64,000 nt of DNA from an uncultured Bacteroidia bacterium (GTDB lineage: Bacteria; Bacteroidota; Bacteroidia; Bacteroidales; UBA932): assembly GCA_902797435.1 (NCBI GenBank), contig CADBSV010000029.1:35648-99647 (forward strand). Reading direction: 5' to 3'. The stretch's first letter is position 1. The number at the start of each line of letters is the position of its first letter. This document shows, piece after piece, positions 51,287 to 60,032 of this stretch. The position numbers were made by a program, and so were the translations under genes. The notes beneath the pieces were generated by a model that saw only the letters and a program-made list of their open reading frames with translations, searched no databases and had not been told where the DNA came from.

Positions 51287-51684
51287 AGAAGGCCGTTTTA
51301 TATCTGCTGGCTGCGCTGCTGCTCTGCTCCTGCAGCGACGACCGCTTCATCACCCCTTTCGTCTCCGGGGACGGAATAAGGCTGGTGGAAAACTCCAAGA
51401 CGCTGTTCTCGTACGACCCGAACACCTGCCAGATGTCTTTCAACAGGGACAAATGCGAGTTCAGGGTACACACCGACAACATGTCGGATTTCTATACCAT
51501 AACATTGTCGTCCATTCCGCAAAGGGAGGGGCAGGAAGTCCGCGGCACGCTTGTCTGGACCACCAGCAGCGACATTTATACAAAAAGAAATGTCACCTTC
51601 TCGGCAGAAAAGCTGGAAGGTGACAAAATCTGGCTCTGGACCTCCAACGGCCATATCGGCCTCGTGGTCCGTATCCTCGACTAG
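51283..51684 (+). CDS. Small lipoprotein, unknown function
   Basis: 133-residue protein with a lipoprotein signal ([17 protein letters not shown]) and a predicted beta-rich body ([25 protein letters not shown] and [21 protein letters not shown]). No family recognised. It is translationally coupled to the M6 protease by an ATGA overlap, so it may be a partner or inhibitor of that protease. It ends convergently with tpiA (4-base overlap). Confidence 0.8.
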   Translation: MKKAVLYLLAALLLCSCSDDRFITPFVSGDGIRLVENSKTLFSYDPNTCQMSFNRDKCEFRVHTDNMSDFYTITLSSIPQREGQEVRGTLVWTTSSDIYTKRNVTFSAEKLEGDKIWLWTSNGHIGLVVRILD

Positions 51685-52436
51685 TAGCTGAGGGCTATCT
51701 GGATGAAATCATCCGCCTTGAGGGCCGCGCCGCCGATGAGGCCGCCGTCGATGTCCTTCTGGGCGAAGAGTTCGGCTGCGTTGGAGGGCTTGCAGCTGCC
51801 GCCATAGAGGATTGTGGTGTCTTCAGCGACCTGACCTCCGAACTTCCCGGCAAGGACGCTGCGGATGCAGGCGTGGATTTCTTCTGCCTGCTCTGCGCTG
51901 GCAGTTTTGCCCGTACCGATGGCCCATACCGGCTCGTATGCCACGACGATGTGCTTCATCTCTTCGGCGGTGAAGTTGTAGAGCACGTTCTTTACCTGCT
52001 CGGTTACGACTTCGAAATGCTTGCCTGCCTCGCGCTGGTCAAGATTCTCGCCAACGCAAAGGATAACGCCGAGACCTGCGCCGAGAGCAAGTTTGGTTTT
52101 TGTGACGAGTTTTTCATCGGTTTCTCCGTAGTACTGCCTGCGCTCGGAGTGGCCGAGTATGGTCCATTTGCAGCCGGCGCTCTTAAGCATATCTACCGAA
52201 ACCTCTCCGGTGTAGGCACCCTTTTCGTGATCGGCGCAGTTCTGCGCTGCAAGCTCCACCTTGCTGCCCTCCAGGACGGAAGCAACGCTCACCAGATGGG
52301 TGAAAGGAGCGGCCACAATAAGGCCTACGTTAGCGGGGGTTTCGGCAGATTTTGCCACAACCGCCTTTGCAAGTTCGATTCCTTCGGGAACTGTGGTATT
52401 CATTTTCCAGTTGCCCGCAACTATTTTCTTACGCAT
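51681..52436 (-). CDS. tpiA: Triosephosphate isomerase
   Basis: 251-residue TIM interconverting DHAP and glyceraldehyde 3-phosphate. VAGNWKMN (catalytic Lys), TILGHSERR (catalytic His), [14 protein letters not shown] (catalytic Glu) and [10 protein letters not shown] (phosphate loop) are intact. The ATG at 52436 starts the conserved [11 protein letters not shown]; the open frame runs further upstream. Confidence 0.97.
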   Translation of the reverse strand: MRKKIVAGNWKMNTTVPEGIELAKAVVAKSAETPANVGLIVAAPFTHLVSVASVLEGSKVELAAQNCADHEKGAYTGEVSVDMLKSAGCKWTILGHSERRQYYGETDEKLVTKTKLALGAGLGVILCVGENLDQREAGKHFEVVTEQVKNVLYNFTAEEMKHIVVAYEPVWAIGTGKTASAEQAEEIHACIRSVLAGKFGGQVAEDTTILYGGSCKPSNAAELFAQKDIDGGLIGGAALKADDFIQIALSY

Positions 52437-52510
52437 TTCTATGTGTTTTTGAGTTTCTTTGGATTGCAAATTTAGCAATTATTGCCCAACTTTGTAAGTT
52501 AAATGTTTTG

Positions 52511-53803
52511 ATGATGAAAAATTTTGTAGAAGAGCTCAAATGGAGGGGAATGATCAAGGACATCACTCCCGGTACGGAAGAAGAACTGATGAAAGGCCCT
52601 GCAGCGGCCTACGTGGGGATAGATCCTACCGGAGATTCCCTGCACATCGGACACCTTGTGAGCATTATGATACTCAAGCATTTCCAGGCTTGCGGGCACA
52701 AGCCTTACTGCCTGGTGGGAGGCGCCACCGGCATGATAGGCGACCCTTCGATGAAGAGCGCGGAGCGCAACCTTCTCGACGAGGCCACGCTCGCCCACAA
52801 CGTATCCGCAATAAAGAAGCAGCTGGGAATCTTCCTCGATTTTGATTCGGACGCCCCCAACAAGGCCGAACTGGTGAACAACTACGACTGGATGAAGGAC
52901 TACACCTTCATAAACTTCACCCGCGACATCGGCAAGCTCATTACCGTCAACTACATGATGAGCAAGGATTCGGTAAAGAAGCGCCTTTCCCGCGACTCTT
53001 CCGAAGGCATGTCCTTCACCGAATTCAGCTACCAGCTCCTGCAGGGCTACGACTTCCTGTATCTTTTCCGGGAGCGCGGAGTAAAGGTCCAGCTAGGCGG
53101 AGCGGACCAGTGGGGCAACATCACCACCGGAGTGGAGATGATACGCAAAGTCCTCGACAAGCAGGCTTTCGCCCTCACGTGTCCCCTTATCACCAAAGCC
53201 GACGGAGGCAAGTTCGGAAAGACGGAAAAGGGCAACATCTGGCTCGACGCAGCACGCACAAGTCCCTATCAGTTCTATCAGTTCTGGCTCAATGTCAGCG
53301 ACGAAGATGCAGAGCGCTACATAAAGATATTCACCCTGCTCGACCGCGAAACGATTGAGAGCGCCATCGCAGAGCACCGCCAGGATCCCGGCCGGAGAAG
53401 CCTCCAGAAGATTCTCGCACGCGAGGTTACCGTAATGGTGCACGGGGAGGCCGAATACGAGAAGGCGCTTTCCGCCTCGCAGATGCTTTTCGGGAAAAGC
53501 ACTTCCGCCGACCTCCGGGCCCTTGACGAAAAGACCCTGCTGGACGTTTTTGACGGAGTGCCCACCTTCGAAGTCGAAAGGGGGAAGCTGCCCTGCGGCA
53601 TTCTCGATTTCCTTGCAGTGGAAACCGGAGTCTATGCTTCCAAGGGCGAGGCAAGGCGTGCCATCGCAGGGAACGGCTTCAGCCTCAACAAAGACAAGTT
53701 CACCTCCGCAGACGGGCAGGTAACCGAGGCGGACGTGGTGGACGGCAAATACATCCTCTGCCAGAAGGGAAAGAAGGATTATTATCTGGTAATAGTCAAA
53801 TAG
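52511..53803 (+). CDS. tyrS: Tyrosyl-tRNA synthetase
   Basis: 430-residue class I Tyr[20 protein letters not shown] has the HIGH motif, [10 protein letters not shown] follows, and [13 protein letters not shown] is the KMSKS equivalent. A C-terminal S4 RNA-binding domain is present ([21 protein letters not shown]). Two adjacent ATGs at 52511 and 52514 could start the protein. It is divergent from tpiA; rbfA starts 2 bases after its stop. Confidence 0.97.
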   Translation: MMKNFVEELKWRGMIKDITPGTEEELMKGPAAAYVGIDPTGDSLHIGHLVSIMILKHFQACGHKPYCLVGGATGMIGDPSMKSAERNLLDEATLAHNVSAIKKQLGIFLDFDSDAPNKAELVNNYDWMKDYTFINFTRDIGKLITVNYMMSKDSVKKRLSRDSSEGMSFTEFSYQLLQGYDFLYLFRERGVKVQLGGADQWGNITTGVEMIRKVLDKQAFALTCPLITKADGGKFGKTEKGNIWLDAARTSPYQFYQFWLNVSDEDAERYIKIFTLLDRETIESAIAEHRQDPGRRSLQKILAREVTVMVHGEAEYEKALSASQMLFGKSTSADLRALDEKTLLDVFDGVPTFEVERGKLPCGILDFLAVETGVYASKGEARRAIAGNGFSLNKDKFTSADGQVTEADVVDGKYILCQKGKKDYYLVIVK

Positions 53804-53805
53804 CC

Positions 53806-54156
53806 ATGGATTCCAAACCAGCAGGAACAAGGCAGCTTAAGGTTGCCCGTGAAATTCAGAGGGACCTTGCCGAAATAATACGCGGCAAGGGCATGACTTT
53901 TTTCGCAGGCGCCATGGTGACCGTGAGCGAGGTGCGCATCAGCCCCGACCTCTCCGTCGCCAAGGTCTATGTGAGCATTTTCCCGTCGGAAAAACAGTCC
54001 GAAGTGATGGGAATACTGTCCGACTGCGGCAGGTCCCTGCGCGGAGAACTCGGGCACATGATAGGGAAGCAGCTGCGAATCGTCCCGGAACTCGTCTTCT
54101 ATCTGGATACCTCTCTCGACTACGCTGAGCACATCGAAGAACTCCTCAAAAAGTGA
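53806..54156 (+). CDS. rbfA: Ribosome-binding factor A
   Basis: 116-residue KH-like RbfA, needed for 16S rRNA 5' end maturation and cold adaptation. RQLKVAREIQRDLAEII, VTVSEVRISPDLSVAKVYVSIFPSE and ELVFYLDTSLDYAEHIEELL match the family. It overlaps the permease by GTGA. Confidence 0.94.
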   Translation: MDSKPAGTRQLKVAREIQRDLAEIIRGKGMTFFAGAMVTVSEVRISPDLSVAKVYVSIFPSEKQSEVMGILSDCGRSLRGELGHMIGKQLRIVPELVFYLDTSLDYAEHIEELLKK

Positions 54157-55364
54157 GGATAGCTCCCTTCATAGCCTGGCGCTACCTGTTTGCCCGCAAA
54201 TCACACAACGTAATCAATGTGATTTCGGGGATAAGCGCGCTCGGAATGGCAGTAGGCACTGCGGCGCTGGTGCTGATACTCAGCGTTTACAATGGTTTTG
54301 ACGGGATCATACGTGCCAATCTTGACGACTCCGATCCGGACCTGCTGGTAAAAACTTCCGGCGGTTCCCGTTTCGTTCCCGAAGGGCCGGTGTTCGACTC
54401 TCTGTTCGACTCTCCCCTGCTGTCATCCGTGGGCAGTTCGCTGAGCGAGGACGTTTTCGTCATCCATGGGGACAAGCAGGCCGTCGTAAGGGCAAAAGGC
54501 GTCGATTTTGTCTTCGAAGAGGAAAGCGGAATGGCAAGGCACGTGGTCATGGGCGCCTGGGGACTCCATAACGGGAGTCAGCCCCTTGCCGCCCTCGGAA
54601 CCGTTCTTGCCAATAAACTCGGCGCCAATCCCAGATTCCGCACTCCCCTCACCATATACTATCCTTCATCAACCGGCAATTTTTCTCCGGCCAACCCGAT
54701 GGCTTCGCTCAGAAAGGAGAGTTTGCTTGCAGGGAGCATACTCAGCATCAATGCTGAAACCGATGAAGGACTGCTGCTGGTCCCCATAGAAACCCTCTCC
54801 TCGCTTCTTGGCTGCAAGGAGGAAGAAGTGTCGGCCGTAGAACTCCGCTTTGCGCAAGGACTCAGCGGCAGGGAAAAGAAACGCTTTACAAAAATGCTCA
54901 GAAGCGAACTCGGAAGCGGATTCGCGGTGCTCGACCGCTATCAGCAGCATGCAGCCCTCTACAAGATGATGCGCGCCGAAAAGGCTGCGATTTGGCTCAT
55001 CCTCGCATTCGTCGTGTTCATTATCGCCCTCAACATATTCGGCTCGCTAAGCATGCTCATCATCGAAAAGAAAGAAGACATCGCCACCCTCAAGGCCATG
55101 GGCGCATCGGACGGTCTCGTGAGAAGAATCTTCATTCTTGAAGGATGGATGGTTTCGCTGCTCGGAATGGCCGCGGGGCTCTTCTGCGGCATTGCGCTGG
55201 CACTCCTGCAGCAGCATTTCGGCATTGTAAAGATGCCGGGAGCCTTTATCGTTAACGCATACCCGGTTGTCCTGAAAGCGGCAGATGTGCTTCTCACCGC
55301 CGTTTCGGTTGCCCTAATCGGGCTTATCATCGCACTCGTACCCGCAAAATATGACTATCACTGA
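54153..55364 (+). CDS. FtsX-like ABC transporter permease (LolC/LolE type)
   Basis: 403-residue inner-membrane permease. A first transmembrane segment lies near residues 20-45 (INVISGISALGMAVGTAALVLILSVYNGFD), a periplasmic MacB/core-like domain at about 45-260, and three C-terminal segments form an FtsX domain (EKAAIWLILAFVVFIIALNIFGSL onward). LolC/E proteins release lipoproteins from the inner membrane with the LolD ATPase; no LolD gene is adjacent. The start is a GTG overlapping the rbfA stop. Confidence 0.88.
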   Translation: MRIAPFIAWRYLFARKSHNVINVISGISALGMAVGTAALVLILSVYNGFDGIIRANLDDSDPDLLVKTSGGSRFVPEGPVFDSLFDSPLLSSVGSSLSEDVFVIHGDKQAVVRAKGVDFVFEEESGMARHVVMGAWGLHNGSQPLAALGTVLANKLGANPRFRTPLTIYYPSSTGNFSPANPMASLRKESLLAGSILSINAETDEGLLLVPIETLSSLLGCKEEEVSAVELRFAQGLSGREKKRFTKMLRSELGSGFAVLDRYQQHAALYKMMRAEKAAIWLILAFVVFIIALNIFGSLSMLIIEKKEDIATLKAMGASDGLVRRIFILEGWMVSLLGMAAGLFCGIALALLQQHFGIVKMPGAFIVNAYPVVLKAADVLLTAVSVALIGLIIALVPAKYDYH

Positions 55365-56694
55365 AATAATACTCGTTATCTTTTCCCTTCTGGCCCTTGC
55401 CGCGGCAGCCATCATCTGGCTCACAGGCAGGCGCAGGGAAGGGGGGCTGCGCAGCGAACTGAAAGCTGCCATGGAGGAAAACCGCGGCCAGCAGGAGCGC
55501 ATCACCGGACTTTCTTCGGAGAACGCGGCTCTCAAAGCCCGGCTCGCATCCCAGGAAGAATCGCTCACAAAGGAAACGGAGCGCTTCGCAAAATCTCTTG
55601 AAGAGATGAAAAACACCTTCAAGGCTCTCAGCGCGGAGAATTCAGAGCATTTCCGCAAGACAAGCGCAGCGGCGGTAGGAGAACTCCTCAAACCGATACA
55701 GGACAAATTCGAGGCTTTCGGAAAAAGCATCCACGAATCGGATGAGAAAGCGGCGGCCAGGGGCAGCAGCATCGAAAAGATGGTGCAGATTCTCTCCGAC
55801 CAGAGCAAATCGGTGGGAGACCAGGCAAAAGCCCTCGCAGATGCCATAACCGGGCAGAGCAAGGTGCAGGGAGACTTCGGGGAGATGCTGCTCACGGACC
55901 TGCTCCGGGCCTCCGGTCTGGAGGAAGGCGTCAACTTCGACGTGCAGGGAGTCATCCGCGACGAATTCGGCCATGAAATCAAGAGCGACTGCGGTTCTGC
56001 AATGATTCCCGACGTTATCGTGCACTACCCCGACGGCGGCGAGGTGATAGTGGATTCGAAAGTCAGCCTCAAGGCTTTCGTAGCCTGGAACCAGGCCGTG
56101 ACGGCAGAGGAAAGGAACCGTCTCGCGAAGGAGCATGTGCACAGTATCGAGCAGCATATCAACGAACTGCGCTCCAAGGACTACGCTTCCTACATTCCCG
56201 AAGGGCGAAAAAAGATTGACTACAACATAATGTTCGTGCCCATCGAGGCGGCCTTCCAGCTGATGCAGCAGCAGGCTCCCCTTCTCTGGCAGAAAGCCCG
56301 CGACGAGAAAGTCCTCATCGTGAGCCAGATGTCCCTGAGCGTAGTGCTGAACATGGTGCTCATAGCATGGAGGCAGCATGACCAGCAGCAGAATATCGAA
56401 GAGGTGTATAACACGGCCGCCGAGCTTATGAGCGCGCTCGGAAACTGGATGGACACCTATTCCAGGCTCGGAGAGTCGATAGAAAAGGTAAGCGCCGGCT
56501 ACAGGGAATCCACCCGCCAGCTCAAGGAATCGAACCAGAGCGTAGTTAAGAAGATAGCAAAACTGGAAAAACTGCGGGTTTCGCCCAAGCGTTCCCGCGC
56601 CGCAGTAAAGGCCTCAGGCCGAAAGGGAACGGGCGCTGCAGCAGCGGAATCGGTGATTCCCGCCATTCTCGCGCAGGACTCTCCTGACGAGTAG
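55351..56694 (+). CDS. rmuC: DNA recombination protein RmuC
   Basis: 447-residue RmuC. An N-terminal membrane anchor (IILVIFSLLALAAAAIIWL) is followed by a long coiled coil (about 30-160) and the RmuC nuclease-like domain (about 165-390) with QGDFGEMLLTDLL, PDVIVHYPDGGEVIVDSKVSLKAF and YIPEGRKKIDYNIMFVPIEAAF. It limits DNA inversions between short repeats. It overlaps the permease by 14 bases. The C-terminal about 55 residues are low-complexity and basic/alanine-rich. Confidence 0.93.
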   Translation: MTITEIILVIFSLLALAAAAIIWLTGRRREGGLRSELKAAMEENRGQQERITGLSSENAALKARLASQEESLTKETERFAKSLEEMKNTFKALSAENSEHFRKTSAAAVGELLKPIQDKFEAFGKSIHESDEKAAARGSSIEKMVQILSDQSKSVGDQAKALADAITGQSKVQGDFGEMLLTDLLRASGLEEGVNFDVQGVIRDEFGHEIKSDCGSAMIPDVIVHYPDGGEVIVDSKVSLKAFVAWNQAVTAEERNRLAKEHVHSIEQHINELRSKDYASYIPEGRKKIDYNIMFVPIEAAFQLMQQQAPLLWQKARDEKVLIVSQMSLSVVLNMVLIAWRQHDQQQNIEEVYNTAAELMSALGNWMDTYSRLGESIEKVSAGYRESTRQLKESNQSVVKKIAKLEKLRVSPKRSRAAVKASGRKGTGAAAAESVIPAILAQDSPDE

Positions 56695-56738
56695 GGGCCG
56701 CTCAGGGTACTCTCCCTCTCCGCCCGGAGCACGGGGGC

Positions 56739-56847
56739 CCGTGCCCGGCAACTATCCATCAATCAAGCATTTGCTTAAATTCAATTCGCTGATTTGACGA
56801 ATTGAATTTAAGCATCTTTCTAATTATTAATCACTTACTGGGCACGG
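56739..56847. repeat. RAYT element 2, left 109-base palindromic repeat
   Basis: Outer arms CCGTGCCCGGCAA (56739-56751) and TTACTGGGCACGG (56835-56847) pair with two mismatches. Inside them a perfect 17-base stem (56772-56788 with 56798-56814) has a 9-base loop, CTGATTTGA. The repeat aligns without gaps to 58492-58600 in the same orientation at 83 of 109 positions. Confidence 0.88.
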
Positions 56848-56905
56848 CAAATCTTTTTATAATTCAGTTATTTTTATTCCGGAGTTTTATTGATACCTTT
56901 AAAGC

Positions 56906-57877
56906 ATGAGCCATGTTGTTCGTGCCATACACATCTACCAGATGAGTAAAGGACGGAATGTTCTGTTCTATACCCGTCAGGATTACCTTGTGCTATTCAC
57001 CGTCATATCCGTCTGCGCGAAAAAACACGGCATCAGACTGCTTGGCCTGGCCATCATGTACAATCATCTGCACATCCTCATTGAAGAATGCGAGCCGCTC
57101 AGCGTGAGCCGTTTCGTTGCGGATTACAGCATAAAATTCGCAAAACTGTACAACGGCGAGCTCGGATGCAGGGGTCAGGTATTCCACCATCCTTTCGGAT
57201 CTGCACTCAAATATGGTGAGAAAAACATACGCACGGCGGCAGGGTATCTGTACAACAATCACACTAACAAAAAGTTGTGCAGCAGGGCAGAAGACATCCG
57301 GTGGAACTTCCTGGCCTACGCCCACAACAGTAACCCTTTTTCGGAGCCTCTGGTATTAAGAAGATCTTCCAAGTCCTTGCGCAATGCCGTGAAACTTGTC
57401 GGTCTTGAGCATGCGGCGGAAAGGCCCCTCAGCTACTCCATCCTCCGCAGGGCCTTCAAGAAACTCACCCCGCCTGAAAAGGAGCAGCTCATAGACCGCA
57501 TTATCGTTTTGTACAATATTATCGACTACGCTTCACTGGAAGGTCTGTACCGTTCTTACGAAGATATGCTGTATTCTTTTAATGCCAACACATTCAATGA
57601 ATACGACATTTCCGAAGAGGAAGAAGAACGCAAAGGGGATGACAGGGTATATATTCGGCTTTCTAAGGAGATTCTGTCTTCCGGTCGTTTTGAGAATCTG
57701 AAAGAAATCCTGCTTATCCCTGATGACCAGCGGCTTCGGCTTGCCGTTGAGTTGAGGGCGTCCACCGGCATATCATACAAATGCATCGGTGCATTCCTGC
57801 ATCTCAGGATTACCCGTGTGAAAAATGTCATATCCGGGGACGAAGCCCGCCTAATCGATGAAGCTTATGGACATTGA
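56906..57877 (+). CDS. REP-associated tyrosine transposase-like protein (Y1, HUH)
   Basis: 323-residue member of the Y1 transposase superfamily. The start IHIYQMSKGRNVLFYTRQDY is the usual first strands. The HUH pair is in LAIMYNHLHILIEE (HLH). FVADYSIKFAKLYNGELGCRGQVFHHPFGS matches the catalytic-helix region (Y, then N, G and a basic/GQVF stretch). A C-terminal helix-turn-helix-like segment (LRASTGISYKCIGAFLHLRITRV) resembles that of the element 1 protein, and an acidic run EEEEER precedes it. It should nick and rejoin the flanking palindromes as single strands (inferred). It overlaps the glycosylase gene by 20 bases. Confidence 0.82.
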   Translation: MSHVVRAIHIYQMSKGRNVLFYTRQDYLVLFTVISVCAKKHGIRLLGLAIMYNHLHILIEECEPLSVSRFVADYSIKFAKLYNGELGCRGQVFHHPFGSALKYGEKNIRTAAGYLYNNHTNKKLCSRAEDIRWNFLAYAHNSNPFSEPLVLRRSSKSLRNAVKLVGLEHAAERPLSYSILRRAFKKLTPPEKEQLIDRIIVLYNIIDYASLEGLYRSYEDMLYSFNANTFNEYDISEEEEERKGDDRVYIRLSKEILSSGRFENLKEILLIPDDQRLRLAVELRASTGISYKCIGAFLHLRITRVKNVISGDEARLIDEAYGH

Positions 57878-58463
57878 GGCACATCCTTTCAGGCCTTTCC
57901 TGCCTGAAGAAGCCGGAGTTCTGTTTTTGGGGAGTTTTCCTGCCACGCCCAACAGATGGAGCATGGATTTCTATTATCCCAATTTCGCTAACGACTTCTG
58001 GCGTATCATAGGACTGTTGTTCTTCGGAAATCCCTCTCATTTCGAGATTCGGAAAGGAGCGGATGAAACACGGAATCGCTGGGATGAGAATGAAATCAGG
58101 AACTTTTGCTCGCAGACGGGGATAGCATTGTCCGATACGGCTGCCGAAATCCGCCGTCTCAAAGGGAATGCCTCCGATTCGGCTCTCGAGATTATCTCGC
58201 AGCAGGATATCCGGGCTCTGATAGACAGACTTCCATGCTGCCGGGCGGTTGCGGCAACGGGAGCGCTGGCTTCCGAAATAGTTGCCAGGCAATTCTCCTG
58301 TGTTATTCCACCAGTCGGAGGGATGGTTTGCGGCATATCGCCGGATCGAGGTAATCTTGCTTTCTACCGCCTTCCGTCCACTTCTCGTGCATTTCCCATG
58401 CCGCTGATAAAAAAAGCAGAGTTTTACCGGAAACTGTTCCTTGATATCGGGTATTCGGTGTAG
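57858..58463 (+). CDS. Uracil-DNA glycosylase superfamily protein (Mug/TDG-like)
   Basis: 201-residue protein of the UDG fold. LFLGSFPATPNRWSMDFYYP followed by NFANDFWRII corresponds to motif A of Mug/TDG-like glycosylases (G-x-x-P ... Y/F-x-x-P-x-N-x-F-W). RLPSTSRAFPMP near residue 175 corresponds to motif B (LPSTSxA). Such enzymes excise uracil, thymine or damaged bases from mismatches. The usual catalytic Asn of Mug is replaced in this region, so the activity is uncertain. Two starts are possible (57858 and 57867); both lie inside the transposase gene, so translation is coupled. It ends 28 bases before the right repeat, so it travels with the element. Confidence 0.78.
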   Translation: MKLMDIEAHPFRPFLPEEAGVLFLGSFPATPNRWSMDFYYPNFANDFWRIIGLLFFGNPSHFEIRKGADETRNRWDENEIRNFCSQTGIALSDTAAEIRRLKGNASDSALEIISQQDIRALIDRLPCCRAVAATGALASEIVARQFSCVIPPVGGMVCGISPDRGNLAFYRLPSTSRAFPMPLIKKAEFYRKLFLDIGYSV

Positions 58464-58491
58464 TAAGCTGCTTCTGCTGACGGGACAGAAC

Positions 58492-58600
58492 CCGTGCCCA
58501 GCAACTATCTATGAATCAGGTTTTTGACGAAAATCAATTCGCAGATTTGACGAATTGATTTTAAGCAATTAATTGTATATCAGCAATTTGCTGGGCACGG
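58492..58600. repeat. RAYT element 2, right 109-base palindromic repeat
   Basis: The outer arms are perfect and extend beyond the aligned core to 15 bases (58490-58504 with 58588-58602, ACCCGTGCCCAGCAA and its complement). The inner hairpin has 12-base arms (58530-58541, 58551-58562) and a 9-base loop, CAGATTTGA. It lies 28 bases after the glycosylase gene and 31 bases before the nhaC stop, so it may also serve as a bidirectional terminator. Confidence 0.88.
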
Positions 58601-58630
58601 GTAGTATTCCAGAGCAAAAACTCCCCGGGA

Positions 58631-59917
58631 CTACTCCTTTGCGGGATTGACAAGGATGGCAAAGAGAGCGGAAACGGCGAGAGCCATCGGGTAATACAGG
58701 AACGGTATTATGGAAGACGAGCTTATTCCGGCGAGCGAGGCAGCCATGAGAAGCTGGGCCCCGTAAGGAAGAATTCCCTGGATAACGCATGAGAAGGTAT
58801 CGAGAAGGCTTGCGATGCGCCGCGGGGCCACCCCGAACTTGTCCCCGATCCGTTTTGCCATTTCACCGGTGGTGATGATGGCGATGGTGTTGTTGGCCGT
58901 GCAGACATTGGCAAGTGACACCAGGGCGGCGATGCTCAACTGGGCAGCCCGTACTCCGCCCACCCGTTTGGTGAGTCCGCCTATCAGATAGTGAAGGCCC
59001 CCGTTGTGCGATATAAGGGCAAGCATCCCGCCTGACAGAAGAGTTATTATAATAAGCTCTCCCATGCCGGAAATACCGTTTCCAACCGAAGACAGCCAGC
59101 TTGTCCAGGTGAGCGCCCCCGTACAGAATCCGACAATCGCACATGAGAGGATTCCGGCAAAAAGAATCAGCGTGACGCTGACCCCGGCAAGGGCAAGTCC
59201 GATTACGAGCAGATAAGGAATGAGTTTCACAATGGCCACGCCTCCCGGTGCTTCGGCCCCGACATTGCCGTCTATCCCCCGGAAAAGATAAATGCCCAGG
59301 ACAACGGCAACCGCAGGAAGCACTATCGTGATGTTAGCCTTGAATTTGCTTCGCATGTCGCAGCCTGCAGCCTGGGTTGACGCTATGGTAGTATCGGATA
59401 TGAATGACAGGTTGTCTCCGAAAAAGGCGCCTCCAACCACCACGGCCGCCATCTGGGGCATGGGTACTCCGGTCTGCGTAGCAACGCCTGCGGCTATGGG
59501 GACAAGGGCCACTATCGTGCCTACGCTGGTGCCTATCGCAAAACTGATGAAGCAGGCCGTGAGGAACAGTCCCGCAAGCAGCAGATTACCGGGGATGATG
59601 CTGAGGGTCGCGCTGACAGTGGCCTCCACCGCCCCCATTTCCCGTGCCGTGGCGGCAAAGGCTCCGGCAAGGATGAAAATCCAGATCATCAGCAACACGT
59701 TGCCGTTGCCGGCCCCCCGCGAAAAAATGGCCATTCGCTCGGAAATCTTCCCGGGAGTCACGGCGATTGCATAGGCCGATGCTATGACGAAAGCGGACGA
59801 AATGGGAATACGGTAGAAATCTCCCGCTATTATGGAAGATACAAGGTATATCCCAAGAAACACCAGTATCGGGCTGAGGGCTACGAAGCCCTTGATATGA
59901 GACGCTTTAATTGCCAT
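58631..59917 (-). CDS. nhaC: NhaC-family Na+/H+ antiporter
   Basis: 428-residue antiporter with about 11 membrane segments. GAFFGDNLSFISDTTIASTQAAGCD is the NhaC family hallmark, with SFAIGTSVGTIVALVPIAAGVA and VCTANNTIAIITTGEMAKRI in the second half. It exchanges Na+ (or amino/organic acid anions in some relatives) for protons at the inner membrane. The open frame extends upstream across the promoter; the ATG at 59917 is used. Confidence 0.9.
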   Translation of the reverse strand: MAIKASHIKGFVALSPILVFLGIYLVSSIIAGDFYRIPISSAFVIASAYAIAVTPGKISERMAIFSRGAGNGNVLLMIWIFILAGAFAATAREMGAVEATVSATLSIIPGNLLLAGLFLTACFISFAIGTSVGTIVALVPIAAGVATQTGVPMPQMAAVVVGGAFFGDNLSFISDTTIASTQAAGCDMRSKFKANITIVLPAVAVVLGIYLFRGIDGNVGAEAPGGVAIVKLIPYLLVIGLALAGVSVTLILFAGILSCAIVGFCTGALTWTSWLSSVGNGISGMGELIIITLLSGGMLALISHNGGLHYLIGGLTKRVGGVRAAQLSIAALVSLANVCTANNTIAIITTGEMAKRIGDKFGVAPRRIASLLDTFSCVIQGILPYGAQLLMAASLAGISSSSIIPFLYYPMALAVSALFAILVNPAKE

Positions 59918-59978
59918 AGTAATACACTTGCGGGCGCACTCCTTCGGGCTGGAGCGCCGGCTGTCCCTAAGGACTTTG

Positions 59979-60010
59979 CAAAGATAGATTTTTTTGCATT
60001 TCATTGCAAA
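59979..60010 (-). promoter_or_regulatory. Bacteroidetes-type promoter of nhaC
   Basis: On the minus strand TTTG (60010-60007), a 20-base gap and TATCTTTG (59986-59979) fit the consensus exactly. It is interleaved with the polA promoter on the other strand. Confidence 0.75.
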
Positions 60011-60024
60011 AAGTTTCATCTTTG
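59993..60024 (+). promoter_or_regulatory. Bacteroidetes-type promoter of polA
   Basis: TTTG (59993-59996), a 20-base gap and CATCTTTG (60017-60024), one mismatch from TAnnTTTG. The ATG follows 8 bases later, so the leader is very short or absent. Confidence 0.65.
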
Positions 60025-60032
60025 CCATAATT

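Larger units (their letters stand above)
56739..58600. mobile_element. RAYT element 2 (palindrome-flanked Y1 transposase plus DNA glycosylase)
   Basis: 1862-base unit between rmuC and nhaC, bounded by two 109-base repeats in direct orientation. Each has an outer dyad on CCGTGCCC/GGGCACGG and an inner hairpin with the same loop position. It contains an HUH transposase-like gene and an overlapping uracil-DNA-glycosylase-like gene on the plus strand. The repeats are unrelated to those of element 1. At 76 percent identity the ends are older than those of element 1 or evolve under weaker homogenisation. Confidence 0.8.
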
